Assembly: GCF_039839375.1 (NCBI RefSeq)
Contig: NZ_JBDOQU010000004.1
Location: 124,001 to 188,000, forward strand
Length of the DNA stretch: 64,000 bases
Reading direction: 5' to 3'
Origin: JBDOQU01 sp039839375
GTDB lineage: Bacteria; Pseudomonadota; Alphaproteobacteria; DSM-16000; Inquilinaceae
Within the stretch, counting starts at the first letter, position 1. Each line of letters begins with the position of its first letter. The translations under genes and the position numbers were made by a program. This document shows positions 45,932-55,535 of the stretch, piece after piece. A model generated the notes under the pieces. The model saw only the letters and a list, made by a program, of their open reading frames with translations, did no database searches and was not told the DNA's origin.

Positions 45932-47296
45932 ATGACCGCACATTCGGATATCGCGGCCGGGCGTCTCGATCCGGTCGACCTCGCGGCGAATTTCGGCGAC
46001 GCCCATCCGCCGCTCGACAAGCGTCAGGCGGTGATCGAATCCAGCCGCTGCTATTTCTGCTATGACGCGCCCTGCGTCGAGGCGTGTCCGACGGACATCG
46101 ACATCCCCTCCTTCATCCGGTCGATCAACACCGGCAATCTGAAGGGCGCGGCGACCACGATCCTCGAATCCAACATCATGGGCGGCATGTGCGCCCGGGT
46201 CTGCCCGGTGGAGGAACTGTGCGAGGAAGCCTGCGTGCGCAACCTCCAGGAGGAGAAGCCGGTCAATATCGGCGCCCTCCAGCGTCACGCGACCGACGCG
46301 CTGTTTGCTGCGGGCGTCCAACCCTTCACCCGCGCCGCGCCCTCCGGCAAGAGGGTGGCCGTGGTCGGGGCAGGGCCGGCGGGCATGGCCTGCGCCCATC
46401 GCGCCGCCATGCTGGGCCACGACGTCACCGTGTTCGAGGCGCGCGGGAAGGGCGGCGGGCTCAACGAATATGGCATCGCCGCCTATAAGGTCCCGAACGA
46501 CTTCGCGCAGCGGGAGCTCGACTTCATCCTCTCCATCGGCGGGATCGAGATGCGCTACGGCCAGGCGCTGGGCCGCGACGTAACGCTAGCCGGGTTGCGC
46601 CGGGACTATGACGCAATCTTCCTCGGCATCGGCCACGCCGCCGTTCGCGCGCTGGGCGCGGAGGGGGAGGAGATGACGGGCGTGATGAACGCCGTCGACT
46701 ATATCGCCGAACTGCGCCAGGCCGCTGACAAGGCGTCGCTGCCGGTCGGTCGCCGGGTCGTCGTCATCGGCGGCGGCAACACCGCCATCGACATCGCCAC
46801 CCAGGCGAAGCGCCTGGGCGCGGAGGACGTGACGCTCGTCTACCGCAGGGGGCGGGAGAACATGTCCGCCACCTGGAAGGAACAGGAATGGGCGCAGACC
46901 AACGGCGTCCGGATCAAATACTGGGCGCAGCCCCGGCGCATCCTCGGCTGGCCCGCCAACGGCGCCGGCCCGGCCGTCAAGGAGGTGGAGTTCGAATATA
47001 CCCAGCTCGACGCGAACGGCCGGCTGATGGGCACGGGCGACGGCTTCACGATCCTGGCCGACCAGGTCTTCAAGGCGATCGGCCAGTATTTCGTGCCCTC
47101 CGCCCTGGAGGACGGGCTGTCGGCCGAGCCGCTGGAGATCGCGTCGGACCGCATCATCGTCAACGCCGACCGCGAGACCTCGCTGAAAGGCGTCTTCGCT
47201 GGCGGCGACTGCGTTCCCGGGACGGATCTGACCGTCGCAGCCGTTGAGGACGGCAAGATCGCCGCCGAAGCGATCGACCGCCTGTTGCGGGGATAA
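45932..47296 (+). CDS. preT: NAD-dependent dihydropyrimidine dehydrogenase subunit PreT
   Basis: A 454-residue flavoprotein. Cys 40, 43, 48, 52 and Cys 87, 91, 97, 101 form the two N-terminal iron-sulfur cluster motifs. GAGPAG (146-151) binds FAD and GGGNT (280-284) binds NAD(P)H. It passes electrons to PreA, which reduces uracil and thymine to dihydro forms. The ATG at 45932 follows GGAAGGAAAT; an ATG 33 bases upstream lacks one. preA begins 125 bases downstream, beyond a family A repeat. Confidence 0.94.
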   Translation: MTAHSDIAAGRLDPVDLAANFGDAHPPLDKRQAVIESSRCYFCYDAPCVEACPTDIDIPSFIRSINTGNLKGAATTILESNIMGGMCARVCPVEELCEEACVRNLQEEKPVNIGALQRHATDALFAAGVQPFTRAAPSGKRVAVVGAGPAGMACAHRAAMLGHDVTVFEARGKGGGLNEYGIAAYKVPNDFAQRELDFILSIGGIEMRYGQALGRDVTLAGLRRDYDAIFLGIGHAAVRALGAEGEEMTGVMNAVDYIAELRQAADKASLPVGRRVVVIGGGNTAIDIATQAKRLGAEDVTLVYRRGRENMSATWKEQEWAQTNGVRIKYWAQPRRILGWPANGAGPAVKEVEFEYTQLDANGRLMGTGDGFTILADQVFKAIGQYFVPSALEDGLSAEPLEIASDRIIVNADRETSLKGVFAGGDCVPGTDLTVAAVEDGKIAAEAIDRLLRG

Positions 47297-47302
47297 CAAC
47301 CG

Positions 47303-47400
47303 CCCCTCACCCAACCCTCTCCCCGGAGGGGCGAGGGCTACCAACTTACCCTCGCCCCTCCGGGGAGAGGGAGGGACCCGCGAAGCGGGAGGGTGAGGGG
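47303..47400. repeat. Family A repeat, right arm of a 98-bp inverted pair
   Basis: Near-identical inverted copy of 44288-44385, lying between preT and preA. It would form a large RNA structure within the preT-preA message. Confidence 0.95.
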
Positions 47401-47421
47401 TTCAAGCGTGGGAGCAAATCC

Positions 47422-48699
47422 ATGGCCGACCTGACCAATGATTTCCTGGGCATCCGCTCCACCAATCCGTTCTGGCTGGCCTCCGCTCCGCCGACCGACA
47501 AGAAGTACAATGTCGAACGGGCGTTCCGCGCCGGATGGGGCGGTGTGGTGTGGAAGACGCTGGGCGAGGACCCGCCGATCGTCAACGTGTCCTCCCGCTA
47601 CGGCGCGGTCGCCTATAACGGGACCCGCGTCGCCGGCTTCAACAATATCGAGCTGATCACCGATCGGCCGCTCGAGATCAACCTTCGGGAGATCAAGGAG
47701 GTCAAGAAGGCCTGGCCCGACCGCGCGGTCATCGTCAGCCTGATGGTCCCGTGCGAGGAGGAAAGCTGGAAGGCGATCCTGAAGCGCGTGGAGGAGACCG
47801 AGGCCGACGGGATCGAACTGAATTTCGGCTGCCCCCACGGCATGTCCGAACGCGGCATGGGCTCGGCCGTCGGCCAGGTGCCGGAATATGTCGAGATGGT
47901 CGCCCGCTGGTGCAAGCAGCACAGCCGGATGCCGGTGATCGTGAAGCTGACGCCGAACATCACCAACATCCTCGGGCCCGCCCGCGCGGCGAAGCGCGGC
48001 GGGGCGGACGCCGTCAGCCTGATCAACACCATCCAGTCCATCGTCTCGGTCGATCTGGATTTGATGGCCCCCGAACCCACCGTCGACGGCAAGGGCACCC
48101 ATGGCGGCTATTGCGGCCCCGCGGTGAAGCCGATCGCGTTGCGCATGGTGGCGGAGATCGCGCGCGATCCGGAATGCCGGGGCATGGCGATCTCCGGCAT
48201 CGGCGGCGTCTCCACCTGGCGGGAGGCGGCGGAGTTCATCTCGATGGGCGCCGGCAACGTCCAGGTTTGCACCGCCGCCATGACCCACGGTTTCAAGATC
48301 GTGGAGGATATGGAGAACGGGCTTTCCAACTGGATGGACCAGAAGGATTACCGGACGACGGCCGATTTCCACGGCAGGGCGGTGCCCAACTTCGTCGAAT
48401 GGCAGCATCTGAACATCAACTTCAAGACCATCGCCGATATCGACCAGGACCTCTGCATTCAGTGCGGCAAGTGCCACATCGCCTGCGAGGATACCTCCCA
48501 CCAGTCGATCGCGGCCCTTAGGGCCGACGGCAAGCGGCGGTATGAGGTGATCGAGGAGGAGTGCGTGGGCTGCAATCTCTGCATGCATGTCTGCCCGGTC
48601 GACAATTGCATCACCATGGTCCCGGTGGAGACGGGACTGCCCTACGCCAACTGGACGACCCACCCCAACAACCCGATGCGGGTGAAGGCGGCGGAGTAG
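47422..48699 (+). CDS. preA: NAD-dependent dihydropyrimidine dehydrogenase subunit PreA
   Basis: A 425-residue FMN-type dihydroorotate dehydrogenase-fold protein with a C-terminal ferredoxin domain. The active-site Cys 137 stands in NFGCPHGM. Two [4Fe-4S] motifs, CIQCGKCHIAC and CVGCNLCMHVC, lie at about residues 343-353 and 381-391. With PreT it catalyses the first step of reductive uracil and thymine degradation. The next gene, an amidohydrolase, follows after 128 bases. Confidence 0.95.
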   Translation: MADLTNDFLGIRSTNPFWLASAPPTDKKYNVERAFRAGWGGVVWKTLGEDPPIVNVSSRYGAVAYNGTRVAGFNNIELITDRPLEINLREIKEVKKAWPDRAVIVSLMVPCEEESWKAILKRVEETEADGIELNFGCPHGMSERGMGSAVGQVPEYVEMVARWCKQHSRMPVIVKLTPNITNILGPARAAKRGGADAVSLINTIQSIVSVDLDLMAPEPTVDGKGTHGGYCGPAVKPIALRMVAEIARDPECRGMAISGIGGVSTWREAAEFISMGAGNVQVCTAAMTHGFKIVEDMENGLSNWMDQKDYRTTADFHGRAVPNFVEWQHLNINFKTIADIDQDLCIQCGKCHIACEDTSHQSIAALRADGKRRYEVIEEECVGCNLCMHVCPVDNCITMVPVETGLPYANWTTHPNNPMRVKAAE

Positions 48700-48827
48700 G
48701 GGGCCGGACAGGAGACGGAGCAGGGGGCTTGCGCGGCGGCCGGAATCGCGGAACGCTTCGCTGAACGAAGAAATCACGAACGGGCCGGGCGCGACGACCA
48801 CGGCTCCGGAACAGGACTGGGAGTTCC

Positions 48828-50060
48828 ATGCACAATCTTCGCATCAACGAACAGCGCCTCTGGGACACGCTGATGGAGACGGCGGAGTTCGGGAAGACCG
48901 CCAAGGGCGGCATCAAGCGCCTGACCGTGAGCGACCTGGACCGGAAGGTGCGGGACTGGTTCGTCGCAAGGTGCGAGGAGGCGGGCTGCACCGTCACCGT
49001 CGACGATATGGGCAACATCTATGCGGTGCGGCCGGGCAAGGACAATTCCCTGCCACCGATCGCTTGCGGATCGCACCTGGACACCCAGCCGACCGGCGGG
49101 AAGTACGACGGCGTCCTAGGCGTGCTGTCTGGGCTGGAACTGGTGCGCACGCTGAACGAGGCGGGCGTGGAGACGCAAGCGCCGATCATGGTCGTCAACT
49201 GGACCAACGAGGAAGGCTCCCGCTTCGCCCCGGCGATGCTGGCGTCGGGCGTCTATGCCGGCGCGATCGACAAGCAGGAGGCCTATGCGCTGACCGACAA
49301 GGACGGGCTGAAGTTCGGGGAGGAGTTGGAGCGCATCGGCTACAAGGGCGACGAACCCTGCGGCGAGCGCCAGTTCGGGGCTTTCTTCGAGGTCCACATC
49401 GAACAGGGGCCGATCCTGGAGGCGGAGGACAAGGTGATCGGCGTCGTCGCCCACGCCCAGGGCCAGCGCTGGTACGATTGCACCATCGTCGGGCGGGAGA
49501 GCCACGCCGGCTCAACGCCCATGAAGCTGCGGAGGGACGCGCTGGCTGCCGCCGCACGGATCATCCTGGCGGTGCAGGAGATCGCGCTGTCCAAGGCTCC
49601 TTACGGCGTCGGCACGGTCGGCGTCCTGACCATCGGGGAGCCGTCGCGCAACGTCATCCCCGGCACGGTCACCTTCACCGCCGAATTCCGCCACCCCGAC
49701 GATTCGACGCTGGAAGAGATGGACAAGGCGCTGAGGGAGGCGGTCGCCGAAGCGGCGAAGGCGCAGGATGTGGAGGTCGATCTCAAGGACATCTGGCACT
49801 ATCCTGCCGTCCGGTTCGACAAGAGCTGCATCGATGCCGTGCAATCCGCGACCGACCATCTGGGCTATTCCAATCGGGAGATGGTGTCCGGCGCCGGGCA
49901 CGACGCCTGCTACGTCAACCGCAAGGCCCCGACCTCCATGATCTTCATCCCGTGCAAGGACGGGATCAGCCATAACGAGATCGAAAGCGCGGAGTTCGAC
50001 CATTGCGCCGCGGGGGCCAACGTGCTGCTGCACGCTGTGCTGGCGAAGGCGGGCGTCTGA
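48828..50060 (+). CDS. N-carbamoyl-beta-alanine amidohydrolase type (M20 family)
   Basis: A 410-residue Zn-dependent amidase/carbamoylase. Metal ligands are expected at His 83 and Asp 94 (GSHLDTQPTGGKYDGV) and at Glu 128/129 (NEEGSRF), with a later HIEQGP motif near residue 187. Enzymes of this type hydrolyse N-carbamoyl-beta-alanine to beta-alanine, ammonia and carbon dioxide. The position after preTA and the presence of hydA support that role; L-N-carbamoylase is the family alternative. Its stop directly abuts the next ATG. Confidence 0.9.
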   Translation: MHNLRINEQRLWDTLMETAEFGKTAKGGIKRLTVSDLDRKVRDWFVARCEEAGCTVTVDDMGNIYAVRPGKDNSLPPIACGSHLDTQPTGGKYDGVLGVLSGLELVRTLNEAGVETQAPIMVVNWTNEEGSRFAPAMLASGVYAGAIDKQEAYALTDKDGLKFGEELERIGYKGDEPCGERQFGAFFEVHIEQGPILEAEDKVIGVVAHAQGQRWYDCTIVGRESHAGSTPMKLRRDALAAAARIILAVQEIALSKAPYGVGTVGVLTIGEPSRNVIPGTVTFTAEFRHPDDSTLEEMDKALREAVAEAAKAQDVEVDLKDIWHYPAVRFDKSCIDAVQSATDHLGYSNREMVSGAGHDACYVNRKAPTSMIFIPCKDGISHNEIESAEFDHCAAGANVLLHAVLAKAGV

Positions 50061-50891
50061 ATGGTGGCGATGATGGATCATGCCCCGGCACGGCCCGCCA
50101 CGCAGGACGCGTCCTCCGCGCCGGTGGTCGAGGCCAGCGGGCTGTCGCTGGTCTTCCAGACGGCCGACACGCCGGTCAACGCCTTGTCGGAGATCGACCT
50201 GAACATCGCGCGGGGGGAGTTCGTGTCGCTGATCGGCCCGTCGGGCTGCGGCAAGACCACCCTGATGCGCGTCATCGCGGATCTTGAGCAGCCGACCGGC
50301 GGCTCCGTCCGGGTCAATGGCGGCACGCCGGAGGAAGCCCGGCGCGACCGGTCCTACGGCTATGTCTTCCAGGCCCCGGCGCTCTACCCCTGGCGGAACG
50401 TCGAGCGCAACGTCCAGCTTCCGCTGGAGATCATGGGCGCGTCGAAGGCCGAACGCGCCGCCCGCGCCGACAAGGCGCTGGAGACGGTGGGGCTGGAAGG
50501 CTTCAAGAAGAAGTTCCCCTGGCAGCTTTCCGGCGGCATGCAGCAGCGCGTGTCGATCGCCCGCGCGCTCAGCTTCGAGCCGCACCTGCTCTTGATGGAC
50601 GAACCGTTCGGTGCGCTGGACGAGATCACGCGCGACAATCTCAACGTCCACCTGCTGGACCTCTGGAACCGGACCAATCTCACGGTCGTCTTCGTCACCC
50701 ATTCGATCCCGGAGGCGGCGTTCCTGTCCTCCCGCATCGTGGTGATGTCGCCGCGCCCCGGCCGGATCGTGGAGGTGATCGACAGCGATTTGCCGAAGGA
50801 CCGCGACCTGGATGTGCGGGAGACGCCGGAGTTCCTGTCGATCGCCCACCGCGTCCGCGAGGCGCTGCGCGAAGGCCACAGCTATGAGTAG
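50061..50891 (+). CDS. NitT/TauT-type ABC ATPase
   Basis: A 276-residue ATPase with Walker A GPSGCGKTT (about 60-68), signature LSGGMQQRVSIARA and Walker B LLLMDEPFGALDE. The form is that of nitrate/taurine/thiamine-precursor importers. It begins on the base after the amidohydrolase stop; ATGs 9 and 12 bases further in are equally possible starts. With two permeases and an NMT1-type binding protein it forms a complete importer, probably for pyrimidines or their breakdown products by context. Confidence 0.9.
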   Translation: MVAMMDHAPARPATQDASSAPVVEASGLSLVFQTADTPVNALSEIDLNIARGEFVSLIGPSGCGKTTLMRVIADLEQPTGGSVRVNGGTPEEARRDRSYGYVFQAPALYPWRNVERNVQLPLEIMGASKAERAARADKALETVGLEGFKKKFPWQLSGGMQQRVSIARALSFEPHLLLMDEPFGALDEITRDNLNVHLLDLWNRTNLTVVFVTHSIPEAAFLSSRIVVMSPRPGRIVEVIDSDLPKDRDLDVRETPEFLSIAHRVREALREGHSYE

Positions 50892-50912
50892 CCGCCGCCG
50901 GAAAGATAAACG

Positions 50913-51839
50913 GTGACGGCGGAGGCGCTGCACGCCCCGGTCGCGGTCTCCTCCCGCTGGCGGAGGGTCCGCGACGGGCGGACGCTGCCGGTCGCGATCG
51001 TCCTGCTGGCCCTGTTCGCGGTCTGGTTCGCCGGCGCGGCCTGGCTGAACGCCCCCCGGACGATCGAGCAGTTCGAGAGGGACGAAATCACCGATTACGG
51101 GATGGTGGAGCTTCTGTCCGCCACCTGGTCGATGGAGCGGCCGGTGCTGCCCGCGCCGACCCAGGTCGCGGCCGACCTTTGGGAGAACGTGTTTCGCCAG
51201 GCCATCACCTCCAAGCGCAGCCTCGTCTACCATTCCTGGGTGACGATGAGTTCCACGCTCGCCGGTTTCGCGCTCGGTTCGGCGCTGGGCATCCTGATCG
51301 CGATCGGCATCGTCCATGTCCGCACGCTCGACCGGTCGCTGATGCCCTGGGTCATCGCCTCCCAGACCATACCGATCCTGGCCATCGCGCCGATGATCGT
51401 GGTCGTGCTCGGCAATATGGGCTTCACCGGACTCGTGCCGAAATCAATCATCTCCGCCTATCTCAGCTTCTTTCCGGTGACCATCGGCATGGTCAAGGGG
51501 CTGCGCTCGCCCGATCCGCTGCAGCTCGACCTCATGCGGACCTACAGCGCGTCCAAGGCGCAGATCTTCGCCAAGCTGCGCTGGCCGGCCTCGGTCTCCT
51601 TCCTCTTCCCCAGCCTCAAGGTCGGCATCGCGCTGGCGCTGGTCGGCGCCATCGTCGGGGAACTGCCCACCGGCGCGCAGGCCGGGATCGGCGCGCGGCT
51701 CTTGATCGGCAGCTATTACGGCCAGACGACCGCGATGTGGTCGGCGCTCATCTGCTCCGGGCTGCTGGCGATGCTGTGCATCTTCCTCGTCACGGTCGCC
51801 GAACGGGTGACGGAGAATGCGCGCGGAGGCCGGCCATGA
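50913..51839 (+). CDS. NitT/TauT-type ABC permease 1
   Basis: A 308-residue membrane protein with a BPD_transp_1 core. About six hydrophobic segments are seen, with the EAA-like loop SASKAQIFAKLRWPASVSFLF (split) near residue 210. It starts with GTG at 50913, preceded by GGAAAG. Its stop overlaps the start of permease 2 by 4 bases. It should form a heterodimer with that protein in the inner membrane. Confidence 0.87.
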   Translation: MTAEALHAPVAVSSRWRRVRDGRTLPVAIVLLALFAVWFAGAAWLNAPRTIEQFERDEITDYGMVELLSATWSMERPVLPAPTQVAADLWENVFRQAITSKRSLVYHSWVTMSSTLAGFALGSALGILIAIGIVHVRTLDRSLMPWVIASQTIPILAIAPMIVVVLGNMGFTGLVPKSIISAYLSFFPVTIGMVKGLRSPDPLQLDLMRTYSASKAQIFAKLRWPASVSFLFPSLKVGIALALVGAIVGELPTGAQAGIGARLLIGSYYGQTTAMWSALICSGLLAMLCIFLVTVAERVTENARGGRP

Positions 51840-52954
51840 AGCGCGCAGCTTTGGCCCTGCCGCTGCTGGGCGTGCTGCTCGGCGTCCTCTTCCTGCCGGC
51901 CGGCGAGATCGACGGGGGGACCGCGCCGATACTGATCGGCGGGGCAAGCTATCTGGTTGCCGCGCTGGCCGTGGCGGCGCTGGCCGGCGCCATGGCCTTG
52001 CCGGGGAAATCCCGCACAGCCGGCCTGCTCTTCTGCGCCGGATCGGTGCTTCTGGGCGTCGTCCTCCTGATGGCGATCCGCCAGGGCATGACCTTCGACG
52101 GTCCGGCCGGCGCGTCGTGGCTGCTGCTGATCGCCGTGGTCGCCTATCTGTGGCGCGGTCTCTCCACCCTCGCGGCTTTCGGGGACAGGCTGAGCGCGAT
52201 CCTCGTGCCGGTCCTGTTCGGCGGCCTGCTGCTCTATTTCTGGGAGGTGCTGACGCTGGGGTTCGAGGTGCCGAAAATCCTGTTGCCCGCCCCCAGCGCG
52301 GTGGCGGAAATATTCTCTGCCAGCCTCTACACCCTCTGGATCGATTTCGAGCAGACCTTCATCCGGTCGGTCATCCCCGGCTATATCGCTGGTTGCTCGA
52401 TCGGCTTCCTGACCGCAATCGCCATCGATCGGTCGCCCTTCCTCCAGCGCGGGCTGCTGCCGATCGGCAGCATGGTCAGCGCCATGCCCATCGTCGGCAT
52501 CGCGCCGATCATGGTCATGTGGTTCGGTTTCGGCTGGGAATCCAAGGCGGCGGTGATCGTCGTCATGACCTTCTTCCCGATGATGGTGAACACGCTGGCC
52601 GGCCTCCAGGCGACCGGGCGGACGGAACGGGACCTGATGCGCTCCTACGCCGCCTCCTATCCGCAGACGTTGTGGAAGGTGCGGCTGCCGGCCGCCATGC
52701 CGTTCGTGTTCAATGCCCTAAAGCTCAACTCCACCCTCGCGCTGATCGGCGCCATCGTCGCCGAATTCTTCGGCACGCCGATCTTCGGCATGGGGTTCCG
52801 CATCTCCAGCGAAGTGGCGCGGCTGAATGTCGGCATGGTCTGGGCGACCATCGCGGTCGCGGCCGCCGCCGGCTCGCTCACCTATGGCGCACTGGTGCTG
52901 GTGGAGCGGGCGACGACCTTCTGGCATCCCTCCTACCGGAAGCAGGAGGGATAA
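51836..52954 (+). CDS. NitT/TauT-type ABC permease 2
   Basis: A 372-residue permease, longer than permease 1 because about five extra hydrophobic segments (residues 1-115) precede the transport core. The EAA-like loop SYAASYPQTLWKVRLPAAMP lies near residue 270. The start at 51836 gives a MKRAALALPLLGVLLG membrane start; a much longer frame upstream is the shadow of permease 1. It belongs to the same operon as the ATPase and the binding protein. Confidence 0.87.
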   Translation: MKRAALALPLLGVLLGVLFLPAGEIDGGTAPILIGGASYLVAALAVAALAGAMALPGKSRTAGLLFCAGSVLLGVVLLMAIRQGMTFDGPAGASWLLLIAVVAYLWRGLSTLAAFGDRLSAILVPVLFGGLLLYFWEVLTLGFEVPKILLPAPSAVAEIFSASLYTLWIDFEQTFIRSVIPGYIAGCSIGFLTAIAIDRSPFLQRGLLPIGSMVSAMPIVGIAPIMVMWFGFGWESKAAVIVVMTFFPMMVNTLAGLQATGRTERDLMRSYAASYPQTLWKVRLPAAMPFVFNALKLNSTLALIGAIVAEFFGTPIFGMGFRISSEVARLNVGMVWATIAVAAAAGSLTYGALVLVERATTFWHPSYRKQEG

Positions 52955-53015
52955 AAGCGGAGGACGCGAACCGCCCTGAAGGCGGCGCGGAAACAGAACA
53001 GGAGAGGCGACGATC

Positions 53016-54026
53016 ATGAAGAACAGCTTGGCGGCGTTCGCGGTTTCGGCCGCGCTGATCGGGACGGGCGGCGCGGCCCAGTCCCAGGACGAATTCACCC
53101 TTCAGCTCAAATGGCTGACCCAGGCCCAGTTCGCCGGCTATTTCGTGGCGCAGGAGAAGGGCTTCTATGAGGATGTCGGGCTGGACGTGACGATCCGGCC
53201 GGGCGGGCCGGACATCGCGCCGCCGCAGGTGCTGGCGGCCGGCGGGGCCGACGTCATGGTCGACTGGATGCCCTCGGCATTGGCCGCGCGGGAACGCGGC
53301 GTGCCGCTGGTCAACGTCGCCCAGGTCTTCGACCGGTCGGGCATGATGCTGACCTGCGACAAGGACAGCGGCATAACCTCGCCTGAGGATTTTCCCGGCC
53401 ACACGCTGGGTGTCTGGTTCGCCGGCAACGAATATCCCTTCCTCTCCTGGATGGACAAGCTGGGCTATTCGACCTCCGGCCCCGACGCCGACGTGACGGT
53501 GCTGCGCCAGGGCTTCAACGTCGATCCGCTGCTTCAGGGTCAGGCGGACTGCATTTCCACCATGATCTACAATGAATATTGGCAGCTCATCGACGCCGGC
53601 ATGACGGAGGATGAGCTGATCACCTTCTTCTATGAGGATCAGGGGGTGGCGACGCTGGAAGACGGGCTCTACGTGCTGGAGGAGAATCTGGAGGATCCGG
53701 AATTCGTCGACAAGCTGTCCCGCTTCATCGCGGCCTCGATGAAGGGCTGGCAGTACGCCATCGACAATGTCGAGGAATCCGCCCAGATCGTGGTCGATAA
53801 CGATCCCTCCGGCGCGGCGACGCTGGAGGTCCAGGCGCGCCAGCTTGAGAACATCGCGACCCTCATCACCGACCCGACGGGCAAGGGGCTGGGCTATCTC
53901 GACCCGGAAGCCTACCGGCGCACCGTTGACGTGTTGATGACCGGCGAGAGCGACCCCGTCATTACCGAGGATCCGGGCGAGGCCGCCTGGACCCACGGGC
54001 CCTGGGAAGCGGCGATGGAGATGTGA
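53016..54026 (+). CDS. NMT1/THI5-like ABC substrate-binding protein
   Basis: A 336-residue periplasmic binding protein with a signal peptide (about residues 1-23). LQLKWLTQAQFAGYFVAQEKGFY (split, about 29-51) is the hallmark of NMT1/THI5-type proteins that bind pyrimidine-like or sulfonate ligands. Its place within the RutR-linked pyrimidine cluster favours uracil, thymine or a degradation intermediate. A hairpin terminator 30 bases after the stop closes the preT-to-importer unit. Confidence 0.88.
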   Translation: MKNSLAAFAVSAALIGTGGAAQSQDEFTLQLKWLTQAQFAGYFVAQEKGFYEDVGLDVTIRPGGPDIAPPQVLAAGGADVMVDWMPSALAARERGVPLVNVAQVFDRSGMMLTCDKDSGITSPEDFPGHTLGVWFAGNEYPFLSWMDKLGYSTSGPDADVTVLRQGFNVDPLLQGQADCISTMIYNEYWQLIDAGMTEDELITFFYEDQGVATLEDGLYVLEENLEDPEFVDKLSRFIAASMKGWQYAIDNVEESAQIVVDNDPSGAATLEVQARQLENIATLITDPTGKGLGYLDPEAYRRTVDVLMTGESDPVITEDPGEAAWTHGPWEAAMEM

Positions 54027-54055
54027 TCTCCCGGTAATCCCGGAGGCATGAAAGA

Positions 54056-54084
54056 GGCGGGGCCGTCGAGCCCCGCCTTTTTTC
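54056..54084 (+). terminator. Intrinsic terminator of the importer operon
   Basis: A 9-bp stem, AGGCGGGGC with GCCCCGCCT, a six-base loop and a run of six T residues. Confidence 0.92.
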
Positions 54085-54154
54085 CGCCCGGTTGCTGCTG
54101 TTGGAAGGAAGCCCGTCCAGCGTCTTCCCCCCCGAACCTCGACAGGAAGCTCTT

Positions 54155-55123
54155 ATGACCCGAGTCCTCGTCGCCGGCGGCGCCGGCTATATCGGCAGCC
54201 ACGCCTGCAAGGCCCTGGCGCGCGCCGGCTTCATGCCGGTGACGCTCGACTCCCTGATCAACGGCCATGAGCAGGCGGTGCGCTGGGGGCCGCTGGTCAA
54301 GGGCGACCTTGGCGACCGCGCGCTACTCGGCCGGCTGCTGACGGAGGAGAAGATCGAGGCGGTAATGCATTTCGCCGCCTACCTCTATGTCGGCGAATCG
54401 GTGGAGCAGCCGGCCAAGTACTACGCCAACAACGTGACCAACACGCTGGGGCTGCTGGACGCGATGCGGGACGCGGGGATCTCCTCAATCGTCTTCTCCT
54501 CCTCCGCCGCCACCTATGGCACGCCGGAGCGGAACCCGATCCCGGAGGACCATCCGCAGCTTCCGATCAATCCCTACGGGGAAACCAAGCTGGCGGTGGA
54601 GCGGGCGCTGAAATGGTATGGCGGGGCCTACGGAATACGCTGGGCGGCGCTGCGCTATTTCAACGCCGCCGGAGCCGATCCGGACGGCGAAACGGGGGAA
54701 GCGCACGACCCCGAAACTCATCTCGTCCCGCTGGTGCTGGAAGCCGGCATGGGAAAGCGCCCGCCGGTCAAGCTCTTCGGGACCGATTACCCGACGCCGG
54801 ATGGCACGGCCGTCCGGGACTATGTCCATGTCTCCGACCTCGCCGACGCCCATGTGCTGGCGCTGAAGCGGCTCATGGCCGGTGGGGAAAGCCTGGCCGC
54901 CAACCTGGGCACCGGCGACGGCTACTCCGTCCGCCAGATCCTGGACGAGGCCGGCCGCGCGCTGGGCTCCCCCATCCCCCACGAAAACGCCCCCCGCCGC
55001 GCCGGCGACCCGGCGGAACTGGTCGCCGACCCGTCCCTCGCCATGCGCGAACTCGGCTGGAAACCCACCCGCTCCGACCTCCCCACGATCCTGAAAACGG
55101 CCCTCGCCTGGCACCGGCGGTAG
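54155..55123 (+). CDS. galE: UDP-glucose 4-epimerase
   Basis: A 322-residue extended short-chain dehydrogenase. GGAGYIGSH (about residues 8-16) binds NAD. SSSAATYG (about 116-123) with Y-G-E-T-K (about 142-146) forms the active site, and RYFNAAGADPDGE is a GalE motif. It interconverts UDP-glucose and UDP-galactose for surface sugars. The ATG at 54155 follows AGGAAG. It lies inside the pyrimidine block but after a terminator, so it is a separate unit. Confidence 0.93.
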   Translation: MTRVLVAGGAGYIGSHACKALARAGFMPVTLDSLINGHEQAVRWGPLVKGDLGDRALLGRLLTEEKIEAVMHFAAYLYVGESVEQPAKYYANNVTNTLGLLDAMRDAGISSIVFSSSAATYGTPERNPIPEDHPQLPINPYGETKLAVERALKWYGGAYGIRWAALRYFNAAGADPDGETGEAHDPETHLVPLVLEAGMGKRPPVKLFGTDYPTPDGTAVRDYVHVSDLADAHVLALKRLMAGGESLAANLGTGDGYSVRQILDEAGRALGSPIPHENAPRRAGDPAELVADPSLAMRELGWKPTRSDLPTILKTALAWHRR

Positions 55124-55153
55124 AGGACGGACGCCACGCCATTGTTTCTGTTG

Positions 55154-55270
55154 GTCATTCCGGACCTGATCCGGAATCCATTGGCCATAGCCGCTTCGCC
55201 ATCGGCGAAGAACGGACGCGATCCGTGCCGGCTTCGATGTCCTATGGACCCCGGATCAAGTCCGGGGTGA
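55154..55270. repeat. Dispersed intergenic repeat, family B
   Basis: Starts GTCATTCCGGACCTGATCCG and ends GGATCAAGTCCGGGGTGAC. Its upstream flank GCCATTGTTTCTGTTG recurs before the next partial copy, so a tandem duplication included flanking bases. Confidence 0.85.
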
Positions 55271-55343
55271 CTTCGAATTTTTCCCTTGCCCCGAGCCCGT
55301 AAGGATGTGGCGCACATAGTTTCGCACGCCATTGTTTTTGTTG

Positions 55344-55408
55344 GTCATTCCCGACCTGATCGGGAATCCGTAGGCCCTCGCCGCTTCACCGTTGGCGAAG
55401 AACGAAGC
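55344..55408. repeat. Truncated family B repeat
   Basis: Only the left half (GTCATTCCCGACCTGATCGG and onward) is present; the right arm has been lost and the sequence runs into a family C element. Confidence 0.7.
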
Positions 55409-55441
55409 GCCGCTTCCTTCGGAAGGTGAGGCGCCAACATG

Positions 55442-55508
55442 GTTCGACAGGCTCACCATGAGGAAGAGGCGAAAATCTCCCCTTTCACCTCAATCTTGAG
55501 CTTGTCGA
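55442..55508. repeat. Degenerate family C inverted repeat
   Basis: TTCGACAGGCTCACCATGAG at 55443-55462 and an inverted, decayed arm ending AGCTTGTCGAA at 55498-55508. It ends 28 bases from the histidine kinase stop. Confidence 0.6.
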
Positions 55509-55535
55509 AGGATGCATGCCCGGAGACCGCAGCCC

